From Asterias amurensis (taxonomy: Eukaryota > Echinodermata > Asteroidea > Forcipulatida > Asteriidae): 64,000 bases of DNA. Of this stretch, positions 11,684-22,963 are shown piece by piece. The notes under the pieces were generated by a model, which was not told the DNA's origin, did not search any database, and saw only the letters and a program-made list of their open reading frames with translations. Every line of letters starts with the position of its first letter. The stretch's first letter is position 1. The translations under genes and the position numbers were made by a program. The stretch spans positions 6,883,391 through 6,947,390 of the forward strand of contig NC_092657.1 of NCBI RefSeq assembly GCF_032118995.1. Reading direction: 5' to 3'.

Positions 11684-11990
11684 TATTTTGTGTCATTACA
11701 AAGTGTCCACTGCCTTTAAATCTTACAATAATACTTCTTAGCAAATACTGGTGACCACAGAGGCCAAGCATATAAAAACTCAGCCCTTTTAATAGACAGT
11801 AACCCCATTGCCCGTGGAGCATCACAAAGAATTACTAAATCAGCCCTTTTAATAGACAGTAACCCCATTGCCCGTGTACAAAAACATTTCCTAGGTGTGG
11901 TGCAATAGATGGTGACATTTCCCACTGAAATACTCAACCAATCAGAGAAGGTCTGAACGTACCAGGAGGTTCAGTGACACAGTCCCTTCC
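11684..11990 (+). repeat. Segmental repeat F, copy 1 (with 60-bp unit)
   Basis: Matches 15338-15830 from the family B tail (TTATTTTGTGTCATTACAAA) through the CCAATCAGAGAAGGTCTGAACG and CAGTGACACA.TCCCTTCCC blocks. This copy has one full 60-bp unit (11814-11873) plus a partial one. A further piece of the repeat resumes at about 12115 after a ~125-base insertion. Confidence 0.75.
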
Positions 11991-12555
11991 CCGGATATAA
12001 TTATTAGCATATAATTGGAACTGCAAAGATTTAAATAATACCAAGGGTTGCAAAGATATAAACTAAACCAAGGTTTGTAAGAAACCGCCTCAGTACAGTC
12101 AACATTAACAATACCCAGGGGGAAACAAAGGGCAGATAATTGAGTGAAGTAAACTGCAATATAAGTGTTTACACGAGTCATACTGCCTTAAGGGTCAAAG
12201 GTCATGCCAATTAGGCATGTCTTGAACAACTGAAATGAACGAGGGATTAACTCCTGCTCTGGCAACCGTATTATGAAGTTTCATATCAAATACAATAAAT
12301 AGCCGGGAAATTGAGTACCATTTTAAAACATAAGCTCTTTTTAAGGACTTGTTTTATACTGTACATCTTCTAGTGCAACTCAACCACATCGGTTGTCATA
12401 CTGTTCATTCCTTTTTTATGTTTTTATGAAATAAACCAATAAATATAATATATATAGGACGTGGGTGCATCTTCCTGGGCGTCAAACTGTCGAGCCATCG
12501 TCCTCTCAGTGTTTCGTCGTTTGAGTTTCAAGCAATACACTAATGGTTTGTATAA

Positions 12556-12936
12556 AGGCAGTGGACACTATTGGTAATTTTCAAAGACTCGCCTTCACAG
12601 TTGGTGTATCTCAACAACAGCATAAAATAACAAACCTGTGAAAATTTGAGCTCAATCGGTCATCGAACATGCGAGATAATAATGCAAGAAAAAAACACCC
12701 TTGTCACACGAAGTTGTGTGCGTTTAGAAGGTTGATTTTGAGACCTCAAGTTCTAAATCTGAGGTCTCGAAATCAAGTTCGTGGAAAATTACTTCTTACT
12801 CGAAAACTATGCCACTTCAGTGGGCGCCGTTTCTCACAATGTTTTATACCATCAAACCTCTCCCCCATAACTCGTCACCAAGAAAGGTTTTTTGCTGATA
12901 ATTATTTTGAGTAATTACCAATAGTGTCCACTGCCT
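12556..12936 (+). mobile_element. MITE family B, copy 1
   Basis: A 381-bp element with ends AGGCAGTGGACACTATTGG / complement, and TTAA at the right (12937-12940). The internal GAGACCTCAA...TTCTAAATCTGAGGTCTC is a strong hairpin shared by all copies (13.8, 15.0, 22.4 and 44.6 kb). Non-coding; the 81-codon open frame is spurious. Confidence 0.8.
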
Positions 12937-12940
12937 TTAA

Positions 12941-13835
12941 AGTTAAGTTTGGTCCATTTTATGAAGATCAGTGCTGTATTTTGCCAAAGTCAAACAAAAC
13001 AAAATCCATGTTTTTTTAACAATTTAGTGTGGAAACTCAAAATCATTTGAACAATGCAAACTACATCGACCAAATCTTTCACGGTCACAGATGTCATTGT
13101 AACACCGAGTTTACTCAATGATGGCGAATATTTCAGCTATGCTTATTCAACCACATTTTAATTCTGCACAAGGGTTAGTAAAACAGTGACGCCCTCAAGC
13201 GTTTTCAATGTATAATCTGATTTCAAATAATCTGTTGCATAGACATCAAAAGCTCTCTGTTTTTGCTGATCGAGCAAATGAACCTTTGATGACTCCACAT
13301 GGCATTAGTATGATATGACGTGGAGTAACGGTATTAGCTTGTATTCATTAATACGTTCGCTGGCAGTGAAAGCATTTAATGTATCCACCATATGCATAAA
13401 CTGACAAACCTGTAGAAGCTCGAGATCGATCGGCCATCTGGGTCATGAACAAATAGTGCAGAACATACTTTCCATGACATCGCTGCAAAAGAAAAGAATA
13501 AAACGTTCACTGAGCGATAAACTCCAACGTGAAATTAGAATGTTTATTTCTCATCAAATATGAAATTTCAGACAGAAATTTGTCAAGGGTGTTCTCCACA
13601 ATCATTATCATTGGACCGAATGTTTGATGAAAATCTGTGATATCGCGATTTAGTTTCTTACCAATATTTTAATGTTCCTTTAACTGTAGATTTGTTACCA
13701 ACCAAAGTAATAGTTCAACTGGAATGTCTTTCAAAATTGAAAGATATCATGATGTGCCAAACTCAGCTGACAACATTTGATTTCAATTTCCGAAAACATT
13801 TTAAGTTTATAAAATAATGTTTCAAAATAGTGTTA
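12941..13835. other. No gene seen
   Basis: Unassigned AT-rich sequence between two family B MITEs; no coding frame or repeat recognised. Confidence 0.4.
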
Positions 13836-14316
13836 GGGCAGTGGACACTATTGGTAATTAGTCAAAATAGTTCTAAGCATAAAACCTTCCTTGGTAGCAA
13901 GTAATGGGGAGAGGTTGATAGTATAAATTGGCGTGAGAATCGGCTCCTTCTGAAATGACGTAATTTTCGAGAAAAAAAGAATTTTCCACGAACTTGATTT
14001 CGAAACCTCAGACTTAGAAATTGGGATCTCGATACCAAGCATCTGAAAGCACACAACTTCGTGTGACGAGTGTGTTTTTCTTATTGTTATCGCAACTTGG
14101 ACGACCGATTGAGCTCAAATGTTGTTATTTTATGCATATGTTGAGATACACCAAGTGAGAAGACTAAGTTGACAATTTCCATTCGGGGTCTGGGAGGGCA
14201 CATCGCTTTGATGGCAGTTTTTAACACTTTCGCCTGACCCTGGACGGCCCCAGCAAACAAAGCATGACGTCCGAAGATTTAAAATAAAAATACACATAAA
14301 ATATTGTCCCGTGTCT
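13836..14316 (-). mobile_element. MITE family B, copy 2, inverted, with a small insertion
   Basis: Read on the minus strand it follows the family B consensus (hairpin near 13990-14040, CACACAACTTCGTGTGAC at 14053). It is interrupted near 14183-14305 by about 120 unrelated bases before the terminal CCGTGTCTTTAA. Confidence 0.65.
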
Positions 14317-14405
14317 TTAAGTCGGTAAAAATTAGACTCTAAAGTGTAGATTCGTTGCAACAATGTACTATTCCTTCGGCTCTCATATTCCACGAATCTA
14401 CATTT

Positions 14406-14975
14406 TTTTGGCCATATTAATAGCTTGGAATGCTGGTTATCCTTAGTTGAAGCTGAAAAGCTAAATATTAAAACGAAGGACCCGGCTACAACGTGTTCGA
14501 GCTACACGTTAAGGGCGCCCCTGGCAGCCTTAACACTCGACCAGACGGCAGAGCACAGCCAGAGATCGGAAGTGTTTTATTGATCCGGAGAAAGGAAAAC
14601 CAGAAGGTCACAAGATTATACTTCTGTATAATCTGTACCACTTTGTACCATTTGTTACACAAAATCAACATTGTACCACTCTATGTAAAATGTGTACCCC
14701 ATGTGATTGCTATTTTCTGTTGCTCTGTGATGTACCTATTAGGCCTGCCATACTATGTTTTACCCTATATGTACCATTTTACCTCATAGATAGATAAACT
14801 GTTTGGTTTATTGGTTTTTATTGGTTTTTACACCTACTGCCAAATTACAGTAAAGCTTACAAATATTATAGGTTTTACTCGTGACTGAAGAGCAGTTGTC
14901 AGCTGTAAAGCTTTTAAAACACCTAAAGGTAGCGCAAGTGCTTCCAAATATGCATCGGCGTCGCGTCCTGCGGTT
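14406..14975. other. No gene seen
   Basis: Contains an unrecognised 98-codon open frame (14493-14789) with no family motif, probably chance. The sequence near 14800-14835 is a duplicated TTGGTTTTTATTGG. Confidence 0.35.
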
Positions 14976-14976
14976 A

Positions 14977-15365
14977 GACACTGGACACTATTGGTAGTTG
15001 TCAATTACTAGTCTCCACAGTTGGTGCATTTCTACATATTATAACAAACCTATGAAAATGTAAGCTCAATCGGTCGTCGAAGTTGCGAGATATTAATTAA
15101 AGAAACAACATCCTGGTCGCACCATGGTAACACGAAGTTGTGTGCTTTCAGATGCTTGATGTCGAGACCTCACATTATAAATCTGATATTTTGAGGTCTC
15201 GAAATCAAAATCGTGGAACATGATTTATTTCTCAAAAACTGCGCCACTTCGGAGGGAGCTGTTTCTCACAATGTTTTATGATATCAACCTCTCCCCCATT
15301 ACTCGTATTTCAGAAAGGTTCTATGTCACAAATTATTTTGTGTCATTACAAAGTGTCCACTGCCT
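14977..15365 (+). mobile_element. MITE family B, copy 3
   Basis: A 389-bp copy with GACACTGGACACTATTGG at the left, AAAGTGTCCACTGCCT then TTAA (15366-15369) at the right, and the central GAGACCTCA hairpin. Its right tail is fused with the segmental repeat F. Confidence 0.75.
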
Positions 15366-15830
15366 TTAAATCTTACAATAACATTTCTTAGCAAATACGG
15401 TGGTGACCACAGAGGCCAAGCATAAGTCTGTCTAGGTTTTCATTGAGAATCACACATATTATTGGTGACCAGTGGAGCATCACAAAGAATTACTAAATCA
15501 GCCCTTTTAATAGACAGTAACCCCATTGCCCGTGGAGCATCATAAAGAATTACTAAATCAGCCCTTTTAATAGACAGTAACCCCATTGCCCGTGGAGCAT
15601 CACAAAGAATTACTAAATCAGCCCTTTTAATAGACAGTAACCCCATTGCCCGTGGAGCATCACAAAGAATTACTAAATCAGCCCTTTTAATAGACAGTAA
15701 CCCCATTGCCCGTGTACAAAAACATTTCCTAGGTGTGGTGCAATAGATGGTGACATTTCCCACTGAAATACTCAACCAATCAGAGAAGGTCTGAACGCAC
15801 CAGGCGGTACAGTGACACAATCCCTTCCCT
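15338..15830 (+). repeat. Segmental repeat F, copy 2
   Basis: Second copy of 11684-11990, lengthened by extra 60-bp units and lacking the ~125-base insertion seen in copy 1. The flanks continue into GGGGGAAACAAAGGGCAGAT in both copies. Confidence 0.75.
15472..15711 (+). repeat. Perfect 60-bp tandem repeat, four units
   Basis: Four units, 15472, 15532, 15592 and 15652, starting GTGGAGCATCACAAAGAATT and almost identical (one C/T difference). Because 60 is a multiple of three, the minus strand stays open across the array and spells a 20-residue repeat (RAMGLLSIKRADLVILCDAP). The near-identity indicates a recent expansion. Confidence 0.9.
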
Positions 15831-16276
15831 GGGGGAAACAAAGGGCAGATAATTGAGTGAAGTTAACTGCAATATAAGTGTTTGGGCCATGAAAATACCA
15901 AGTGTGTAATAAAGTTGTCGCGAGCTGGTATTGTAGTTTTATGAATGACCATGTAAATAAGAAACGAGTTTCTCTGGCCGCCGCCTCTTTTTGTTTTTAC
16001 CCCCCCCCCCCCCGAAATAAAAACGGAGTAATTCAGGAGTGGGGAATAAGTTCCTTATTGTTTGCCTTAAGAATGTTCTCCCAATAATTACTGTCGATGT
16101 CTCCTTAGGATGCTCATAGTATCCGTAGAAAGTTAGAAAATACATAATGAAAGTAATGTTTCCACATTCTGAACTCAATTACGATATGCAAGACCCATAA
16201 TGACTGCAATCACCAAGCACCGAGTCTATGTGCGCAAAATATAGGTACGCGGGTACTTCCACCACTGTGTTTACTA

Positions 16277-16574
16277 CGGAAGCCCATTAGTGCCACGTTG
16301 CGTTCCTCTTAAACGTTGTAGTGTTTCTCTTTCACGTGGTAGTGTTTATCTTTCACCTGCATGGTTACCGCCACTTATTAACTGGCGGCCGCCACTAAAT
16401 TAAAAGGCGGCTGCCACTTAATAACCGGCGGCCGCCACTTAATAACCGGCGGCCGCCAGTTAATTAAGTGGCAGCCGCCGGTTATTAAGTACTTGTGAAT
16501 GGGAAACACTACCACGTGAAAGAGAAACACTACAACAATAAAGAGAAACGCAACGTGGCACTTATGGGCTTCCG
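16277..16574. mobile_element. Foldback MITE with a GC-rich core, next to FReD exon 2
   Basis: A 298-bp element with inverted ends of about 28 bases (CGGAAGCCCATTAGTGCCAC... / ...GTGGCACTTATGGGCTTCCG) and inner inverted GTAGTGTTTCTCTTTCACGTGG blocks. The core repeats GGCGGCCGCCACTTAATAACC several times in both directions. It ends 149 bases before the exon 2 acceptor of the right fibrinogen-related gene. Confidence 0.75.
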
Positions 16575-16723
16575 TGGGTTACAGCTCCTCAGCAAGTAAT
16601 TATTGGAGCTTTCTATTATGATTAGTTTTGTGCAAATCTGTGAGGACATTGACTTCATTTTATAAAGGAATAAACAATTGAACAAACCCGAATTACTCGG
16701 TATATTTTGAATTTTGTTTGTAG

Positions 16724-18910
16724 ATACCTCCGAACCTGACGATTCTGATGCAACTGATGAATTTGCGACCACGACGGAAGGAGGTAAGCGTATAGGATTG
16801 GGTTAAGTTACATCATTAACGGATTGGTTAGTATGACCATGGTATGACAAGATTATTGTGACGTCATTGGGTCTCGAGTTATTGTAATTCAAAGCTTATT
16901 ATTATAATAACCACCAGATCTTCATTTAAATGTGTAAAACACTCAATCTGTATAGTATCATATCTTAAAAAAATACCCAACCGATTTCAAAACTTGTTTG
17001 TAACCGAGACCCCATGTTGACCTTTACTTCAGAGTCAACCGGAAATGGGATCATATCTCAAGAACTGCACAATCGATTTTCAATTTCTTTGAGCATTGAA
17101 TATCGAACTTAGGTTCGCCTAACCCCAGGTTGACCTTTACTTACGGGTAAACCGGAAGTGGGACCATTATTTCGAGAAACGACACAATCGAATTTCAATT
17201 TATTTTGAGTTCTTGACCCTTTGGGCGTTGAAAGTTGACTTGGTTACCGTAACTCCACATTGACATTTACTTCCGGGTCAACCAGGAGAGAAACATTAGT
17301 TATCTCATAAACTACATGTACAATTTTTTTCAGTTTTGAGCCCCTTGATCATTGATGATTAGCCTTTGGAAACTATGACCCTAAATTGACCTTTACTTCC
17401 GGGTTAACCGGAAGTCAAACCAAAATTGCAAGCACTATACACCCAAATAGTTCAATTTCCTTTCAGTTTTAAAACCCATAAGTATTGAAGCTTGAACTCG
17501 GGTGTTACCATGGCTCCGTGTTGATCTTATTTTTGGTCAAACGAAAGTTTGACCTAAATATCTCATGAAGCACATACGCCATTATCAGTTTCTTTTTAGT
17601 TCCAGAACCTTTGAGCAATGATGGTTGAACTCTGGTTACCGTCACCCCATGTTGACCTTTGATGAGGATCAACCGGAAGTAGTTTTTTTTTAGACCCGAT
17701 GATCATTGAATATTGAAATTGGGTTTACCATGTCCCCTGTTTGAACTTTATTTATGGGTCGACAAAAAGTTGGACCAGATCTCAAGAACTTCACAGCAAA
17801 TTTTCTTTTTCTTTTCAGTTATTAACCCGTTTCCAGTGTCAGGTTTAAAATGAGTTTTGAAGTCAGTATTATAATGGAGTTTGGGTTCAGGTTTCTAAGC
17901 CCGCGAAAAGGGCCTGTTACAGATGAGGGCTATTCTATCTCAATGGCAGGCTCAATTTAAAGCTCTGGAGCGTCCAATCAAAGCAATACAGCAGTAATTT
18001 TAGCAGTTATGTAATGTAGGGTTTATGTTTTGTTTTCTCCCTACCTCAACAGATGTGTTCCCACGGGATTGTTCTGATATTCTTGCGATTGGTGCGTCGG
18101 TGAGCGGTGTGTACATGGTACGACCTCTACGCTCCAGTCAGGCTTTCCAGGTGTATTGTGATATGGAAACAGACGGTGGTGGATGGACGGTAAGATAACA
18201 CGCTGTAGTGAATGAATGACGTCACAAATTCAATGCAAATTTACAACTTCTAAATATATTGTGTGAACTTTTAGGTGTTCCAGCGGCGCCAGGACGGCAG
18301 TGTAGATTTCTCTTTGGACTATGCCAGCTACAGCCGTGGCTTTGGGAATGTAGATGGAGAGTTTTGGCTCGGTAATGACAACTTGCACCTTCTGACCGCT
18401 CAGGGCGAGTACCAACTACGCGTGGATCTTCAAGGTTTCGATCAGGTTACCGGGTATGCCAAGTTTGACTCCTTCACCGTCGCTGATGCGAGTGAGAACT
18501 ACATGCTGCGAGTGGAGGGTTACACAGGAAATGCATGTAAGACGAATTCACTTTGTTTAGGCAGGATATAGATTCAATTATCAGCAACCCCTTTATATTG
18601 AGTTTTCGGTCTTTACGGCGGATGGTTCTGCCAAGGAAAATTGGTACATTTGGCGTTATCTGCGCATGCGTCGGCTTTGGGGACTAGTGCCCCTCAATTT
18701 CTACGAAAGAACAGCGGATGAATCTGCGTTTTGCTGAAAACGACAACGTTAGGCTGAAAACTAATCACCGTCACCAGAACCATCCGTCGTCGGAAACGAA
18801 AACTCTCAAATGCCAACAAAGGAGGGGCAACTTACAAAATGCTTTAAATAAAGCATTTCATAATGCCGCCACATAGGTACACAAAATCTCGTTCTTATCG
18901 TAAATGTACA
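16724..18910 (+). repeat. Right arm of the inverted duplication (FReD exons 2-4)
   Basis: Inverted counterpart of 3640-5931. It starts exactly at the exon 2 acceptor and fades out in intron 4, inside a degenerate repeat of TTATCGTGTACGT-like blocks (18885-19140). Intron positions, phases and exon lengths are the same in both arms. Confidence 0.9.
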
Positions 18911-19619
18911 CAATAACTTATCGTTCATCATGTTCATTTGGGACTTATCGCGTAAGCACATGACAAGTTTGGATTTATCTTTTCTGAACACATTAAGTTA
19001 TCATGTATTTATTATCCACGCTATTTGTTTAGACTTATCACGGAGGGTACACGATCAGTTTGAAACTTATCGTGTACGTTCATGAAGTTATTATGTACGT
19101 TCACTATTAATGTTGGACTCATCGTGTACGTACACGGTGAAGAGTGATTGGTGTACTCATGTGGCGGCAGACTCTTCTTTCAAATAGGCCCTGCAACTGA
19201 AGCTGTGTCGGATTGTGAGAATTATCTCACGTCTCTCACATACAATACCTTCTCAGTTAGTGCATTGTGGTTACCTTGGCAACATAAGAGCCAAATTCAA
19301 TATTACTCCTTCCCATCCTATATCACGTACTTGTACTCATACAACTATGACCTCATGTTTTTATCCTTCAGCCAACGGGTTAAAATCCCATAACTACATG
19401 GGCTTCACGACCAAAGACAAAGACAACGACGTCAATGCCTTAGGCAACTGCGCACATGAGTATCCAGGGGGCTGGTGGTTCAGGTTCTGTCTCGCATCTA
19501 ACTTGAACGGGCTTTATTTCCATCATGCCGATCTCAGTAGTCGGGGAGTTACATGGAATGCCTTTGCAAATTATCGCTCACTCAAATTTTCTGAGATGAA
19601 AATTAGAAGCCGAGTTTAG
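16724..19619 (+). CDS. Fibrinogen-related protein, complete FReD but no first exon in window
   Basis: Plus-strand exons: 16724-16783 (linker [14 protein letters not shown]), 18053-18189, 18275-18536 and 19372-19619, phases 1, 1, 0, 1, ending at TAG 19617-19619. Exons 3-5 encode a full fibrinogen C-terminal domain of about 214 residues: [21 protein letters not shown], the conserved DGSVDF and GEFWLGN blocks, then TTKDKDNDVNALGNCA (Ca-binding loop), GGWWFRFC, SNLNG and a terminal SLKFSEMKIR. Four cysteines fit the two standard disulfides. This fold recognises acetyl groups and sugars in ficolins and tachylectins. No signal-peptide exon is found on the plus strand between 5.9 and 16.7 kb; the only one in the locus (10626-11016) points the other way with the compatible phase 1. 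It is therefore either 5'-truncated or separated from its first exon by an inversion. Confidence 0.8.
17010..17800. repeat. Intronic ~115-bp degenerate tandem repeat, right arm
   Basis: Counterpart of 4840-5650: units built from TTGACCTTTACTTCCGGGT, ACCGGAAGT and TTTCAGTTTT blocks, inside the intron between FReD exons 2 and 3. Confidence 0.7.
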
Positions 19620-19993
19620 GCTAGCTCCTAGTGTGGTGAATAACTCATAACAGGTTACGGCATTCTGGGAAAATCTCCAAATTGAAAAGTTAAAGCCCCT
19701 TTTTAAGGTATGCTTATGTAAAAAAAATCCTCCTTTTTATACGACAATCAACATGGTAAAATTAGGATTGTATACAGCTCGTAAAATCAAGTAATGAAAA
19801 GTGAATGATCACAATTAATGCACAATGTTACGATATCAGTGTTTGGCCTGCTTTGTCCTCAAGTTAAATTAATTTTGTTATGCTAATTATATCTGAGCTA
19901 ATTGAAGTTCACTTTTTTATTTTTCAAAAGGTTTGTTGACTACTTATAGTCTTTTACACAAATTATCTAGCTATAAACTGTAAAACATTTTCC

Positions 19994-19999
19994 AATAAA
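19994..19999 (+). other. Candidate polyadenylation signal of the right FReD gene
   Basis: AATAAA lies 375 bases after the stop codon at 19619; it is the first canonical signal downstream. Confidence 0.4.
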
Positions 20000-20722
20000 C
20001 CAATTGAATCTGAACAAGACTTCAGGTCTAACGCTATTCACGGGTATCTGAAGGCACACAAGTTTGTGGAACAACGGTATCTTTTTCTTTCATTTTTTTT
20101 CTTTTTCTCGCAACTTTGATGACCAAATTGAGCGCAAAGTTTCACAGGTTTGTTATGTTTATGTACAGGGATACACCAAGTGTGGTTTTTGATCATTATA
20201 CCAAACGTGTCCAGTGACTTGAAGTCAGCTAGTTATTTAAATCTCACTATTAAATCTTGAGAAAGTACTGTTAGCTCTGCCTTTTCGGGCATTTGAAAGA
20301 TTGGTTGTGTTCTTGAAACTATAGAGGAAAACAGAAATAAAGCTGAAATGAACGGACCGCACGAGAATGAGTTAAGCTTTGACTTATTTCCGTTATCTCT
20401 GATAACAAAAATCATTGCCCAAAATCCTATCACCTTGACCTTTTTTAAGGTGAGAAAATAGTTTCTTCACACCTACTGAAATATTTCTCAAACAAGTAAA
20501 TTTTGTCCCTTTTCTTGTTCTGGTTCTGAGTGTTTGAAACAAGTCAAAGTTTGCATCAGTTAGGTCAATGCTATAAACATTATAGTATGTTATACGTACT
20601 TCTCTAGGAGAACCTCTCAATATTTCATATTATGGTTTTAATGATGCATTTGTTACTAAGTATCATAGTTCAAATAAATATGTTGTTATTGATGAAAATG
20701 GGAGTCCCTGAGCAGCTTTTGA
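20000..20722. other. No gene; partial TTAA-type MITE at 20040-20222
   Basis: 20040-20222 resembles the right part of the MITEs at 29.1 kb and family B (TCTCGCAACTTTGATGACC, GGGATACACCAAGTGTGG, ACCAAACGTGTCCAGTG). The remainder to 20722 shows no coding signal. Confidence 0.45.
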
Positions 20723-20972
20723 TGGGTGCGTTCGATTAGCTTCCCTGGGTCTACCCCGCGGTGCTCACTCGGGTGACCCCTGCCCCTGACAAGAGCTAAA
20801 CGAACGATCTACCACCGTTCTCATAGTGACGTCATGCACCTGCCCCAAGTGACCCACGCCACAAGCAGTGCACTGGGGGCTGACCAGAGTGAGCCCATGG
20901 TATGACGTCAAAGCTAATCCAACCCACCGAGGCAGACCGGGTCGGCCCAGGGAAGCTAAACGAACGCACCCA
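20723..20972. mobile_element. Foldback MITE (GGGTGCGTTCG ends)
   Basis: A 250-bp GC-richer element with inverted ends of about 35 bases (GGGTGCGTTCGATTAGCTTC... / ...GAAGCTAAACGAACGCACCC). It contains two TGACGTCA-like sites (20827 and 20904). Non-coding. Confidence 0.75.
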
Positions 20973-21021
20973 ACGTGTATTACGCTTATGTACAAGATTT
21001 AGACACGCTTCCACAGCACAG

Positions 21022-21229
21022 AGCAAGTTCGAGTGGGCACATTTTAGTCGACCCGTGGTTGACTACTGTTCCCCTCTGCGCTCTACACACGTTCGAGTGG
21101 AACATGCTGTTGGGAGCAGTGAAGAAACTATGGGCTCGAGGCCGGTTCCAAATGGTCAACTAACCTGGGCTCGAGTGCAAATGGTCAACCTTTAGTTTAT
21201 ATTGTGCACGCTCGAACTTGCTCCTATAG
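21022..21229. mobile_element. Foldback MITE (GAGCAAGTTCGAG ends)
   Basis: Inverted ends GAGCAAGTTCGAGTGGGCAC (21022) and GTGCACGCTCGAACTTGCTC (to 21229), with inner TGGGCTCGAG.CCGGTTCCAAATGG-type duplication. Non-coding. Confidence 0.65.
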
Positions 21230-21755
21230 ATGTCTTTGAGCCAAGAACTTGACCGTTATTCCCCCTCCCCAGTGCGCAACCGACAAGTGAGCAGCACAAC
21301 CCAATGGGCAGTCTAGTCTGGCACCCCGTGTTCGCCCATGCGTTTTTAGGAACAAAAGGGCTCCTAATCGCAAATTGTCGTAACTCTCCCAATATAGTAA
21401 TTTCTTTTCCAAGCGCGAAATTTGGGCCGAGATTTGCATACATTGCTCCCATTGGCTTGCGGCGTCTGTATTATAATATCTCCACAGCACCATATCACAC
21501 AATTTCTCGCAAGGCAAGTGTTCCCCTATTAAAACTATTTGTTTCAGTCTGCATTCCTTGCTCTTTGGTCTCAGCTATAATGCTGACCCTGCAAAATGAC
21601 TTACAGACTGCTGGTACACGTATCATATGCAGGTGAAAGCTGGTCTTGCTCTGGTTAGGTTTCTATATATCAGGGATATAATCAAAATAAATTAAAATCA
21701 GTGATTCAGTTTGCTGAAAACCAGATGAGAAAAAATTGTTCCTCGACAGTGTTGT
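21230..21755. other. No gene seen
   Basis: Open frames of up to 110 codons on both strands overlap each other and carry no recognisable motif. Confidence 0.35.
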
Positions 21756-22000
21756 GGGCCCAATTTCATCATGGCTCTTCTGGATCTGCTCACCGCCAAA
21801 TTATGCGCTTAGGAGCATCATTCTCCACTTACGTGCTAGCGCTGAATTTTTGCGCTGGCTTTATAAGCGTAGAATGCCTAGTAACGTAGAGTAGGCATGC
21901 GCATCAGCTAACATTCCCCCGTTAAAGACCCTGGACATTATTGGTAATTGTCAAAGACCAATCTTCTCACTTGGGTATCTCAACATATGCATGAAATAAT

Positions 22001-22042
22001 AATAATAAATAATAATAATTACAACATTTATAGAGCGCTAAA
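22001..22042 (-). mobile_element. Very short LINE 3' end insertion
   Basis: On the minus strand it reads TAGCGCTCTATAAATGTTG, then AATTATTATTATTTATT. This matches the 3' end of the LINE at 59762 (AGCGCTTTATAAGATTTATT then ATT repeats). A flanking AAATAATA duplication fits target-primed reverse transcription. Only about 40 bases were copied. Confidence 0.65.
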
Positions 22043-22072
22043 TAATAAACCTGTGGAAACTTGAGCTCAATG

Positions 22073-22290
22073 GACCCTTCCCATGAAATATGCTAATTAC
22101 ATTCACGCATGCGTACACACCCTGTTGGTTGGCAAACGCCACAGAGTTGTGCACTAAGCAGACGCACAATCGCGTCTGCGTCACGCAACCATTAGCCGTG
22201 TACAAAACAGCGCGATGTTCCCTCATTTTGCCAACCAAAACGTTAGTGCGCACGCGCTATGTGCAATTTACATATTTCATGGGAAGGGTC
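22073..22290. mobile_element. Small foldback element inside MITE B4
   Basis: 218 bp with 20-base inverted ends GACCCTTCCCATGAAATATG / CATATTTCATGGGAAGGGTC. A third, partial end (GGGAAGGGTC) follows at 22308-22317. Non-coding. Confidence 0.7.
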
Positions 22291-22599
22291 AGTATAATGG
22301 AGATCAATGGGAAGGGTCTATTGGTCGTCGAAGTTGCGAGACAATAATGAAAGAAAAGAAAACTACTTGTCACACGAAGTTGCGTGCTTTAAGAGTCTTG
22401 ATTTCGAGACCTCAAATTCTAAATCTGAGGTCTCGAAATCAAATTCGCAGAAAACTACTTTTTTTCTCGAAAGCTACGTCACTTCAGAGGGAGCCGTTTC
22501 TCACAATGTTTTATACTATCAACCTCTCCCCATTACTCGTTACCAAGTAAGGTTTTATGCTAATAATTAATTTGGGTAATTACTGTCCACTGCCTTTAA

Positions 22600-22963
22600 A
22601 GTCATTATACACTTTCGGTACAGAAACAAAATAAAAGTTCACAGATTTACAAATAATTTACAGGGTTTACAGAAGGTAATGGTGAAAGACTTATCTTGAA
22701 ATATTATTCCATGAAATGCTTTACTTTTTGAGAAAACATTAAAACAATATCAATTCTCGCTAGCGAGAAATACGGATTTATTTTAAACACATGTCATGAC
22801 ACGGCGAAACGTGCGGAAACAAGGATGGGTTTTCCCGTTATTTTCTCCCTGCTCCGATGACCGATTGAGGCTAAATTTGCACAGGTTTGTTAATTATATA
22901 TAAGTTGTGGTACACAAAGTGTGGGCCTTGGACAATATTGTTAACCGAAAGTGTCCAATGGCT
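22600..22963 (+). mobile_element. MITE family A, copy 2
   Basis: 364 bp, same orientation as and near-identical to 2026-2394, flanked by TTAA at 22596-22599 (shared with MITE B4) and 22964-22967. Confidence 0.85.

Larger units (their letters stand above)
21926..22595 (+). mobile_element. MITE family B, copy 4, itself carrying two insertions
   Basis: Flanked by TTAA at 21922-21925 and 22596-22599. It follows the family B consensus (ACCCTGGACATTATTGGTAA at the left, the GAGACCTCAAATTCTAAATC hairpin near 22400, TTACTGTCCACTGCCT at the right). It is interrupted by a LINE tail near 22001-22042 and a small foldback element at 22073-22290. Confidence 0.8.

Noticed and set aside
15440-15841. 133-codon minus-strand frame as a real gene
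   Set aside because: Openness is explained by a 60-bp tandem array whose length is a multiple of three; no start context or domain outside the repeat.
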